From positions 1 through 6,613 of the forward strand of contig CAYSLC010000268.1 of NCBI GenBank assembly GCA_964431545.1: DNA of 6,613 bases, given 5' to 3'. Each line of letters opens with the position of its first letter. The stretch's first letter is position 1. Positions 1 through 6,009 of this stretch are shown piece by piece. The DNA comes from CAYSLC01 sp964431545. Its GTDB lineage: Bacteria > Desulfobacterota > Desulfobacteria > Desulfobacterales > JAABSP01. Under the pieces are notes generated by a model. It worked only from the letters and a program-made list of their open reading frames with translations. It made no database searches and was not told where the DNA came from. Both the position numbers and the translations under genes were made by a program.

Positions 1-2
1 CC

Positions 3-935
3 CCGGCGCCGCCCCCCGCGGCCCCGCCCGCGGACGCCGACGCGGCCCAGCTCGTCCGGGCCGGCATGGATCATCTCCGGAAGGCCGCCGGCATGATGGT
101 GAAAGCGGCCCCCTCCGATCCGCGGCCCTACCGGCTCAACCGGATCGCCTGCTGGTTCAGCATCGAAATCCCTTCGTCCGAAGGGGGGAAAACCCTCCTG
201 CCCGCGCCCATGGAGCAGGAGCGGGACATCCTGCTCTCCCTTTCCGAAAAGCAGAATCACGAAGCCCTGCTGGAGTCGGCCGAGGGACGGGTGGCCCAGT
301 ATCCCTTCTGGCTCGACCTGAGCCGGTTCGTCTCCGAATCCCTCTTCCATCTGGGGTTCACGGATGCCCGGAAGGCCGTGGACGAGGAGACCGGGCGCCA
401 TGTCCGGCGGCATCCGGGCATCGAGAAGCTGGCCTTTTCAGACGGCGTCCCCTTTGCCGACGAGATGACCCGGTCGTGGATCGCCGAGATCGCGGCGGCC
501 GACGCGCCGGCGGGATCGGGCGGCGGCGGGACGGCGGGGTCGGACGATGGACCGGGCCGGCTGGACGCCCTTTACGGCGAAGCCCAGGCCCTGGTGCGGG
601 AAGGCAAGACCGACGACGGGCTGGTGCTGCTCCAGGGCGCCTTCGACGAGGCCGTGTCCCGGCGGTCCCGGGTCCTGTGGCGCATGCACATGATCAAATT
701 GCTCATCACCGTCAAACAGCCCCGGATCGCCCTGCCCCACGTGATGGCGATCCTGGACGATCTGGACCGGCACGCGGTGGAACGGTGGGACCCGCCCCTG
801 GCCCTGGCGGCCCTGGTCCGGGCCTTCGAGGCCCTCCGCCACCAGGAAGACGACGGACTGGCCGAGCGGCGGGAGGCCGTCCTGGACCGGATCGCCCGCC
901 TCAACACGGCCGAGGCCGTCCGGCTGGTGGGATGA
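3..935 (+). CDS. tssA: TssA, T6SS baseplate/sheath-assembly cap protein, VasJ-type C-terminal part (5' truncated by window edge)
   Basis: TssA proteins bind the baseplate and then the growing distal end of the T6SS tail, priming and coordinating tube and sheath polymerisation in the cytoplasm. The frame is open to the left edge, so the ATG at 66 is internal, not the start. About 310 residues are visible, and the N-terminal ImpA_N domain should lie upstream. The first visible residues are a Pro/Ala-rich linker (encoded from 3 to about 47). It is followed by the family block RPYRLNRIACWFSIEIP and a TLLPAP motif (encoded about 120-210). A second linker rich in Gly and Ala (about 500-550) precedes a helical C-terminal region with EAQALVREGKTDDGL and an ERWDPPLAL motif (about 780-810). 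This is the layout of the VasJ/VCA0119-like TssA group. It lies 67 bp ahead of tssB in the same direction. Family membership is firm; the TssA subclass is less certain because the N-terminus is missing. Confidence 0.88.
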   Translation, partial: PAPPPAAPPADADAAQLVRAGMDHLRKAAGMMVKAAPSDPRPYRLNRIACWFSIEIPSSEGGKTLLPAPMEQERDILLSLSEKQNHEALLESAEGRVAQYPFWLDLSRFVSESLFHLGFTDARKAVDEETGRHVRRHPGIEKLAFSDGVPFADEMTRSWIAEIAAADAPAGSGGGGTAGSDDGPGRLDALYGEAQALVREGKTDDGLVLLQGAFDEAVSRRSRVLWRMHMIKLLITVKQPRIALPHVMAILDDLDRHAVERWDPPLALAALVRAFEALRHQEDDGLAERREAVLDRIARLNTAEAVRLVG

Positions 936-990
936 CGGCCGGCGGGATGGCGGGAAAACGCGCCTTTGTGGTGAACACCATACTAAAAAA

Positions 991-996
991 AGGAGG
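991..996 (+). promoter_or_regulatory. Ribosome binding site that decides the tssB start
   Basis: A perfect AGGAGG follows a run of seven A's (985-991) in the tssA-tssB gap. It abuts the ATG at 997 with no spacer, so that ATG cannot use it. It lies 6 nt before the ATG at 1003, which is the ideal distance. This selects 1003 as the tssB start. Confidence 0.85.
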
Positions 997-1002
997 ATGG
1001 AC

Positions 1003-1491
1003 ATGGCAAAAGAAGGATCAGTGGCCCCCAAGGAGCGGGTGAACATCGTCTACAAGCCGGCCACCGGGGACGCCAAGGAAGAGGTGGAACTGCCCCTGAA
1101 GGTGCTGGTCATGGGGGATTTTACCCTGGCCGAGGATGAGACGCCCGTGGAAGACCGGAGGGCCTTCAACATCGACAAGGACAACTTCAACGATGTCCTT
1201 AAATCCCAGAACCTTTCCCTCAGCGTCAACGTGAAGAACACCCTGGCCGACGAGCCCGACGCCCAGATGAGCGTTAACCTCGATTTCAAGAACATGAAGG
1301 ATTTCGATCCGGACGCCATCGTGGACAAGGTCCCGGAACTCAAACAGCTCATGGAGCTGCGGGAGGCCCTCATCGCCCTCAAGGGCCCCCTGGGCAACGT
1401 GCCCCAGTTCCGGAAGCGGATCCAGGAGCTGGTCCAGGACGAAGGGACCCGGGAGCGGCTCCTGGCCGAACTGGGCATCAAGGACGAATAG
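1003..1491 (+). CDS. tssB: TssB (VipA-like), small subunit of the T6SS contractile sheath
   Basis: TssB pairs with TssC to build the cytoplasmic contractile sheath around the Hcp tube; sheath contraction drives the tube and spike outward. The 162-residue product matches the usual family length of about 160-170. Family blocks appear in order: RVNIVYKP near residue 12, ELPLKVLVMGDF at 29-40, PVEDR at 48-52, IDKDNFNDVL at 57-66, LDFKNMKDFDPDAI at 93-106, and the PEL..LMELREAL helix at 111-123. The start at 1003 is chosen over the in-frame ATG at 997 because AGGAGG (991-996) lies 6 nt before 1003 but touches 997. tssC follows after 33 bp in the same direction, the near-universal tssB-tssC pairing. 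Sheath genes are normally strongly expressed, and the strong ribosome binding site fits that. No truncation or frameshift is seen. Confidence 0.97.
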   Translation: MAKEGSVAPKERVNIVYKPATGDAKEEVELPLKVLVMGDFTLAEDETPVEDRRAFNIDKDNFNDVLKSQNLSLSVNVKNTLADEPDAQMSVNLDFKNMKDFDPDAIVDKVPELKQLMELREALIALKGPLGNVPQFRKRIQELVQDEGTRERLLAELGIKDE

Positions 1492-1524
1492 CGGAAACGA
1501 CCATCCATACCGAAGGAGTGAGTT

Positions 1525-3012
1525 ATGGCCGAAGAACAGGAAAAAGAGGTTCAACAGGAGGCCCAGGAGGCCGAAGCGCCGGAGTCGCTTTTAGACGACA
1601 TCGTCCAGGCCACCCGCCTGAAGCCCTCGGACGAAGCTTACGCGGTGACCCGACAGGGGGTCCAGGCGTTCATCGACGAACTGCTCAAGCCGGGGCGCGA
1701 GGAACTCAAGATCTCCCCCACCATGGTGGACGAGATGATCGCCGACGTGGACCGGAAGCTCAGCGCCCAGGTGGACGCCATTATGCACAACGAGGAATTC
1801 CAGAAGCTGGAATCGGCCTGGCGGTCCCTGAAATACCTGGTGGACAATACCGATTTCCGGGAAAACATCAAAATCGAGATGCTCAACGTCAGCAAGCAGG
1901 ACCTGCTGGACGACTTCGAGGACGCGCCGGAGATCACCAAGTCGGGGCTCTACCGGACCGCCTATACGGCGGAATACGGCCAGTTCGGCGGGCAGCCCTA
2001 CGGCCTGATGGTGGGCAATTACGAATTCACCCCGGCCGCGCCGGACATCAAGCTGATGCAGTACGTCTCCAGCGTGGCCACCATGGCCCACGCCCCTTAC
2101 GTGGCCGCGGCCTCCTCCCGGTTTTTCGGGCTGGAGGATTTTTCGGGGCTTCCGGGCCTCAAGGATCTCAAGGCCATCTTCGAAGGCCCCCAGTACATCA
2201 AATGGCAGTCCTTCCGGGAGTCGGAAGACGCCCGGAACCTGTCCCTGGCCGTTCCCCATTTCCTTTTGCGGACCCCCTACGACCCCCAGAACAATCCGAC
2301 CAAAAGCTTCAATTACCGGGAGGACGTCAGCGACGGGAATGGATCCTATCTGTGGGGCAACGCGGCCTTCACCTTCGCCAGCCGGGTCACGGACAGCTTC
2401 GCCAAATACCGGTGGTGCGCCAACATCATCGGGCCCATGGGCGGCGGGGCCGTGGAGGATTTGCCCCTCCATCAGTACGAGGCCATGGGGGAGGTCCAGA
2501 CCAAAATCCCCACCGAGGTGCTCATCTCCGAGCGGCGGGAATTCGAGCTGGCCGAAGAGGGCTTCATGGCCCTGACCATGCGGAAGGGCAGCGACAACGC
2601 CGCCTTCTTTTCCGCCAATTCCACCCAGAAGCCCAAAAATTTCGGCACATCCAAGGAAGGCAAGGAAGCCGAACTCAACTACAAGCTGGGCACCCAGCTT
2701 CCCTATACCTTCGTCGTCAGCCGGCTGGCCCATTACCTCAAGGTGATCCAGCGGGAGAACATCGGCACCTGGAAGGAGCGGGGCGACCTGGAGCGGGAGC
2801 TGAACCAGTGGATCCGCCAGTATGTGGCCGATCAGGAGAACCCGTCCCCCGGCGTCCGGAGCCGCAAGCCCCTCAAAAAGGCCCAGGTGGAAGTGGCCGA
2901 CGTGGAAGGCGAACCGGGATGGTACCGGGTGTCGTTGAAGGTGAGGCCCCATTTCAAATACATGGGCGCCTCTTTCGAGCTGTCCCTGGTCGGGAAGCTC
3001 GATAAGGAATAA
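1525..3012 (+). CDS. tssC: TssC (VipB-like), large subunit of the T6SS contractile sheath
   Basis: TssC is the large sheath subunit that interlocks with TssB. The 495-residue length is typical. After an acidic, Gln-rich start (residues 1-20) comes a predicted helix, SLLDDIVQAT (21-30). By analogy with Vibrio VipB, this is the likely segment that ClpV recognises after contraction (inference). Hallmark blocks follow: FQKLESAWRSLKYLVD (92-107), SGLYRTAYTAEYGQFGGQPYG (140-160), FEGPQYIKWQSFRESEDAR (219-237), WGNAAFTFASR (277-287), FAKYRWCANIIGPMGGG (292-308), EDLPLH (311-316), KIPTEVLIS (327-335), RLAHYLKVIQRENIGTWKE (400-418), and PGWYRVSLKVRPHFKYMGA (465-482) at the end of the C-terminal sheath domain. 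An AAGGAG at 1513-1518 sits 6 nt before the ATG. The RNLSLAVPHFLLR stretch (237-249) departs from the usual RYvgLtmPRfLLR form. Confidence 0.98.
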   Translation: MAEEQEKEVQQEAQEAEAPESLLDDIVQATRLKPSDEAYAVTRQGVQAFIDELLKPGREELKISPTMVDEMIADVDRKLSAQVDAIMHNEEFQKLESAWRSLKYLVDNTDFRENIKIEMLNVSKQDLLDDFEDAPEITKSGLYRTAYTAEYGQFGGQPYGLMVGNYEFTPAAPDIKLMQYVSSVATMAHAPYVAAASSRFFGLEDFSGLPGLKDLKAIFEGPQYIKWQSFRESEDARNLSLAVPHFLLRTPYDPQNNPTKSFNYREDVSDGNGSYLWGNAAFTFASRVTDSFAKYRWCANIIGPMGGGAVEDLPLHQYEAMGEVQTKIPTEVLISERREFELAEEGFMALTMRKGSDNAAFFSANSTQKPKNFGTSKEGKEAELNYKLGTQLPYTFVVSRLAHYLKVIQRENIGTWKERGDLERELNQWIRQYVADQENPSPGVRSRKPLKKAQVEVADVEGEPGWYRVSLKVRPHFKYMGASFELSLVGKLDKE

Positions 3013-3062
3013 AGGCTGAACCATTGTTGTGAACCCCAAAAAACGGAAAGGAGAAGCGCACC

Positions 3063-3551
3063 ATGCCGATGACCTCGTACCTCACGCTGGAGGGAAATGA
3101 TCAGGGCCCCATCGAAGGCGATTGCGTCCAGGCCGGGCGCGAGAAGACCATCCTGGTCTACGGCCTCGATCACCGCGTCGAGATCCCCCGGGACACCCAC
3201 ACCGGACTGGCCTCCGGTCAGCGGATCCACCATCCCCTGACGGTCATGAAACGGATGGATCCGGCCTCGCCCCTCATCAGCAAGGCCTGTTGCACGGGCG
3301 AGCACATGGCCAAGTTCGAGCTGGATTTCTACCATATCGACGATGCCGGAAAGGAGGTGCTCTACTACAAGATCTCCCTTGAAGACGCCATCATCGTGGA
3401 GGTCAAGACCTATTATCCGCTGACCTTTCTGGATTCCAGCAAGCCCTATCCCCACATGGAGGCCGTCTCGTTTACCTACTCCAAGATCATCTGGAGCCAC
3501 GAGACCGCTTCCAAGCAGGCCGAGGACGACTGGAAAAACCCGGTGGTCTAA
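3063..3551 (+). CDS. hcp: Hcp (TssD), T6SS inner-tube protein
   Basis: Hcp forms hexameric rings that stack into the T6SS inner tube, are expelled with the spike, and can carry or chaperone effectors in the ring lumen. The product has 162 residues, the normal size, so it is a plain Hcp without a C-terminal effector extension. Supporting motifs: TSYLTLEGNDQGPIEG (4-19), PRDTHTGLASGQRIHHPL (42-59), the SPLISKACCTGE block (69-80), the HMEAVSFTYSKIIWSHE strand (131-147), and a DDW ending (155-157). This is the Vibrio/enterobacterial and deltaproteobacterial type rather than the Pseudomonas HSI-I Hcp1 type. AAAGGAG (3047-3053) lies 9 nt before the ATG. The gene follows tssC by 50 bp and is followed by a strong hairpin that may help keep its mRNA abundant. 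It has no signal peptide, as expected. Adjacent cysteines at 76-77 are unusual. Confidence 0.97.
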   Translation: MPMTSYLTLEGNDQGPIEGDCVQAGREKTILVYGLDHRVEIPRDTHTGLASGQRIHHPLTVMKRMDPASPLISKACCTGEHMAKFELDFYHIDDAGKEVLYYKISLEDAIIVEVKTYYPLTFLDSSKPYPHMEAVSFTYSKIIWSHETASKQAEDDWKNPVV

Positions 3552-3560
3552 GGCCCCGAC

Positions 3561-3608
3561 CCGTCGCCGCGGGCGGCGCCCCGGCGGGGCGCCGCCGTCC
3601 GGCGACGG
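3561..3608 (+). promoter_or_regulatory. Long GC-rich hairpin between hcp and tssE
   Basis: An outer 9-bp perfect stem pairs 3561-3569 with 3600-3608. An inner 11-bp perfect stem pairs 3572-3582 with 3586-3596, closed by a 3-nt loop (3583-3585). The two are separated by a small 2x3 internal loop. The hairpin begins 9 nt after the hcp stop and ends 12 nt before the weak tssE ribosome binding site, leaving that site exposed. No T-tract follows, so it is not a standard intrinsic terminator. It may block 3' exonucleases and stabilise hcp mRNA, attenuate transcription into tssE, or both; the role is inferred, while the pairing is read directly. No ATG, GTG or TTG in the tssE frame lies within the 78-bp gap. 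Confidence 0.75.
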
Positions 3609-3629
3609 CGGGACCGGAAAGAGAGGGTC

Positions 3630-4040
3630 ATGCGGGAAGAACGCTTGCTGGAACGCATCCGGGCCATCGAACGGGAGCCGGACCGGCGGGAGACGGGAGA
3701 CGTCAACCGCCAGGTGGTCTCCATCCTCCGGCACCTGGAGGGAATTCTCAACACCCGCCAGGGCAACGTGCCCATCGCCCCGGATTACGGCATGCCCGAT
3801 TTCACCAATGTGAAGATGTTCGGGTCCGGTTCCGCCCGGGAGATCGAGGGGAGCATCCGCCAGATCGTCGGGAAGTACGAGCCCCGGCTGGTCAAACTGA
3901 AGGTGGCCTTCACGCCCCAGGAAGACGACCTCCTGGCGCTGCGCTTCCGGATCTCCGCCCGGCTGGCCGTGGATGAATCGGTTCCGGTGGAATTCAGCAC
4001 CGTCATCCGGGACGACGGGCGGATTTCGGTGATGGAGTGA
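3630..4040 (+). CDS. tssE: TssE, gp25-like baseplate wedge protein
   Basis: TssE is the homologue of phage T4 gp25. It joins TssF and TssG in the baseplate wedge and starts sheath assembly. The 136-residue product is of normal length. It begins with the LLERI motif (6-10) and has VNRQVVSILRHLEGILNTRQG (25-45), where TssE proteins place their conserved helix and arginine. APDYGMPD (50-57) comes next, then the YEPRL block (83-87), the EPR motif that in gp25-type proteins contacts the core bundle and sheath. The ribosome binding site is weaker than those of tssB, tssC or hcp: a GAGAGGG about 2-3 nt before the ATG, or GGAAAG at 3615-3620, 9 nt away. This fits a baseplate component needed in fewer copies than sheath or tube. 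The gene follows the hairpin after hcp, and the tssF ribosome binding site is embedded in its last codons. Confidence 0.95.
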   Translation: MREERLLERIRAIEREPDRRETGDVNRQVVSILRHLEGILNTRQGNVPIAPDYGMPDFTNVKMFGSGSAREIEGSIRQIVGKYEPRLVKLKVAFTPQEDDLLALRFRISARLAVDESVPVEFSTVIRDDGRISVME

Positions 4041-4045
4041 AGTGA

Positions 4046-4945
4046 ATGTTCAGCCGTTACTATCAACAGGAACTGGCCTATCTGAGGGAACTGGCCGTTG
4101 AATTTTCCCGGGCCCATCCGGCCCTGGCCCCCAGCCTCAGCGGGCAGACCACCGACCCGGACGTCGAGCGGCTCCTGGAAGGGGTGGCCTTTTCCACCGG
4201 GCTGCTGCGGCAGAAGCTCGACGACGAGGTCCCGGAGGTCATCCACGGGCTCACGGACCTGGTCTTCCCCCACTACCTCCGGCCCGCGCCCTCGGCCTCG
4301 GTCGTCGCCTTCGCGCCCAAGCCGGCCCTCAAGGAGCGCATGACCGTGGAACGGGGGACGGCCGTGGCGTCGACGCCGGTGGAGGGAACCTCCTGCACCT
4401 TCCGGACCTGTTTCGATGTGGANNNNNNNNNNNNNNNNNNNNNNNNNNNNNNNNNNNNNNNNNNNNNNNNNNNNNNNNNNNNNNNNNNNNNNNNNNNNNN
4501 NNNNNNNNNNNNNNNNNNNNNNCAGCCGCCCCTGGGGGACAACGCGCTGTGGCGGCTGCTCTCCCATCTGTCCCTCAACTATCTGCCCCTGGCCGACGCC
4601 GCCAGCCTCCGGGAACTGCTCTATCTCTACATTTTTCCCGACAGCCGGGACCAGGCCCGCATCGCCGCCAACCGGAAGCGGGTGGAAGGCGTGGAAGGGC
4701 TGGCGGTGGAACCCGAGGAGCGGCTGGTGGGGGTCCACATGATGCGGGGCCGCCGCATCCGGGCGGACCTCCGGCAGGATCATTTCGCCTCTCCGGGGGA
4801 CATGGTCCTTTTCGGATCGGTGCTGGACCGGTTTCTGTCGGTCTATGCCAGCATGAACAGCTTCACCCGTTTCAGCGTCCGGGACGTCGTCAAAGGGGAT
4901 GACTACAAATGGTCCCCGAGGATCGGGGGGCGGCCGCTGTTATGA
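4046..4945 (+). CDS. tssF: TssF, T6SS baseplate wedge protein (sequence interrupted by assembly gap)
   Basis: TssF forms the major part of the baseplate wedge with TssG and TssE. The first 125 residues (4046-4420) carry the family opening: YYQQELAYLRELAVEF (5-20), HPALA (24-28), DPDVERLLEGVAF (37-49), LDDEVPE (58-64) and LVFPHYLRPAPSAS (72-85). After 100 Ns, 140 residues (4523-4942) carry the family C-terminus: LWRLLSHLSLN, the MMRGRRIRADL strand, VLFGSVLDRFLSVYASMNSF, and the closing WSPRIGGRPLL. Full TssF proteins have roughly 580-640 residues, so some 310-370 residues (about 1 kb) are hidden. The two parts share a frame across the Ns only by coincidence. The start lies 5 bp after tssE, with GGAG (4034-4037) 8 nt upstream. 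The stop overlaps the tssG ATG. Whether the gene is intact within the gap cannot be judged. Confidence 0.93.
   Translation: MFSRYYQQELAYLRELAVEFSRAHPALAPSLSGQTTDPDVERLLEGVAFSTGLLRQKLDDEVPEVIHGLTDLVFPHYLRPAPSASVVAFAPKPALKERMTVERGTAVASTPVEGTSCTFRTCFDVXXXXXXXXXXXXXXXXXXXXXXXXXXXXXXXXXXQPPLGDNALWRLLSHLSLNYLPLADAASLRELLYLYIFPDSRDQARIAANRKRVEGVEGLAVEPEERLVGVHMMRGRRIRADLRQDHFASPGDMVLFGSVLDRFLSVYASMNSFTRFSVRDVVKGDDYKWSPRIGGRPLL
4423..4522. other. Assembly gap (100 N) inside tssF
   Basis: Exactly 100 Ns, the usual placeholder for a scaffold gap of unknown length. Judged from the TssF family length, the true missing sequence is probably about 1 kb if the gene is intact, or more if something is inserted. 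The gap falls after a partial codon (GA at 4421-4422). Confidence 0.97.
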
Positions 4946-6009
4946 CGCCGTCCGTGTCCCGGGAGTTGCTGGAAAAGGGGAACCGGTTTTCCTTTATCCA
5001 GGCGGTGCGGTTGCTGCGCCATCTGTTCGCCGGCGGCGAACCGGGGGATGCCGCCTCCGAAGGCCGGGAGGCCGAACGGTTCCTGCGCCGGCGCCTCCGG
5101 ACCCGGCCCGCCCTCTCCCTCGATTTTCCCCCCGGCGACATCGTCTCGGTGGAACGGGACGAGGCCGATCCGGAACGCGGCGACGCCCGGTTCCGGATCA
5201 CCGCCGCCTTCCTGGGCCTTTACGGGGCCTCCTCCCCCCTGCCCACCTTCTATACCGAGGACCTCTTCGAGGAGGCCCGGGAGGACGCCTCGGCGACCCG
5301 GGAATTCCTGGACATCGTCAATTCGCCCCTCTACCCCCTGCTCTTCATGATCTGGAGCAAGTACCGCCTGGGGATCAAGGTGGTGGAGGAGCGGAGCCCC
5401 CGGGACCTGGAGCGGCTGTTTTGCCTCGCCGGTTTCGGGGATGTTTCGGTCCGGGAGGGGGCCGGGGAGGCTTACGGCCTGATCCGGTATGCGGGGCTCT
5501 TCACCCAGTCGCCCCGGTCGGCCCTGGGGCTGGAGCGCCTCCTCACCGACGCCCTGGACGCGCCCCGCCTGTCGGTGATCCCCGCCGTCCCCCGGAAGGC
5601 CCGGATCCCCGACGACCAGTTGCTCCGGCTGGGCATGGCCGGAAAGCGGTTGTCGGCAAACTGTTTTCTGGGCCGCCATATCCGGGACCGGATGGGCCAA
5701 TTCCGGATCCGCATCGGGCCGGTGGATGCCGGAACGTTTCTGGAATGGCGCCCGGACGGCGCGGCCTTCGACCGGCTCCGGACCCTGGTCCGGGTCTATA
5801 TGGACCAGCCCCTCCAATGGGACCTGGAGGTGGTCCTCGACCGGGGCGAAGTGGCCACGGCCCGGCCTGGCGTCGAGGCGTGGGGGCGGCTGGGATGGTC
5901 CACCTGGCTTTTTTCCGGGGAGGAGGACCAGCGGCGGGTCGGGGCGGTCTTCAGGAACAAGCCTTTGCAAACATTCACTTTTTCGGAAAACAAGGAGAGC
6001 GCGCCATGA
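4942..6009 (+). CDS. tssG: TssG, T6SS baseplate wedge protein
   Basis: TssG completes the wedge complex with TssF (two copies) and TssE and links it to the TssK adaptor. From the ATG at 4942 the product has 355 residues, in the family range. Conserved blocks: FSFIQAVRLLRHLF (16-29), FLGLYGASSPLPTFYTEDL (90-108), FLDIVNSPLYPLLFMIWSKYR (122-142), ALGLERLLTDAL (194-205), FLGRHIRDRMGQFRIRIGPV (242-261) and LGWSTWL (317-323). Start choice: 4942 gives a 4-bp ATGA overlap with the tssF stop, a common sign of translational coupling, and a typical TssG N-terminus. An in-frame ATG at 4909 would add 11 residues (MVPEDRGAAAV) and has AAGGGG at 4893-4898, 10 nt upstream. The 4942 start has only a G-run (4925-4930), 11 nt upstream. 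I prefer 4942 but cannot exclude 4909. The 3' end overlaps the tssH start by 4 bp. Confidence 0.94.
   Translation: MTPSVSRELLEKGNRFSFIQAVRLLRHLFAGGEPGDAASEGREAERFLRRRLRTRPALSLDFPPGDIVSVERDEADPERGDARFRITAAFLGLYGASSPLPTFYTEDLFEEAREDASATREFLDIVNSPLYPLLFMIWSKYRLGIKVVEERSPRDLERLFCLAGFGDVSVREGAGEAYGLIRYAGLFTQSPRSALGLERLLTDALDAPRLSVIPAVPRKARIPDDQLLRLGMAGKRLSANCFLGRHIRDRMGQFRIRIGPVDAGTFLEWRPDGAAFDRLRTLVRVYMDQPLQWDLEVVLDRGEVATARPGVEAWGRLGWSTWLFSGEEDQRRVGAVFRNKPLQTFTFSENKESAP

Noticed and set aside
66..68. ATG at 66 as the true start of the first gene.
   Set aside because: The frame is open to the window edge and encodes the Pro/Ala linker that normally joins the TssA N-terminal and C-terminal domains. 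No ribosome binding site precedes this ATG.
969..980. Small inverted repeat TGGTG-AA-CACCA in the tssA-tssB gap, as an operator or terminator.
   Set aside because: Only 5 bp with a 2-nt loop, no T-tract, and no known operator pattern that I recognise.
953..984. Possible sigma-54-like (TGGCGG...CGC) or sigma-70-like (CATACT) promoter upstream of tssB.
   Set aside because: The -24/-12 match is poor at the diagnostic bases, and the -10-like element lacks a credible -35 partner. A match this weak is expected by chance.
997..1002. ATG at 997 as the start of tssB (two extra residues).
   Set aside because: AGGAGG at 991-996 touches this ATG with no spacer; the ATG at 1003 has ideal 6-nt spacing.
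1591..3039. 482-codon open frame on the minus strand opposite tssC, and other long antisense or out-of-frame open stretches (for example 4903-5970 minus, 1518-3005 plus).
   Set aside because: High GC content makes stop codons rare in shadow frames. The translations are low-complexity, rich in Gly, Pro and Arg, and lack family motifs, while the opposing or overlapping T6SS frames match conserved families end to end.
3013..3062. Possible separate promoter in front of hcp.
   Set aside because: The 50-bp tssC-hcp gap shows a ribosome binding site but no recognisable -35/-10 or -24/-12 pair.
3549..3632. hcp and tssE are in the same frame with no stop between the hcp TAA and the tssE ATG, and a hairpin follows the TAA, suggesting a possible readthrough Hcp-TssE fusion.
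   Set aside because: TAA is the least leaky stop, tssE has its own start with a recognisable though weak ribosome binding site, and the intervening peptide would be an Arg/Pro-rich stretch with no family support. The open gap is expected from its GC content.
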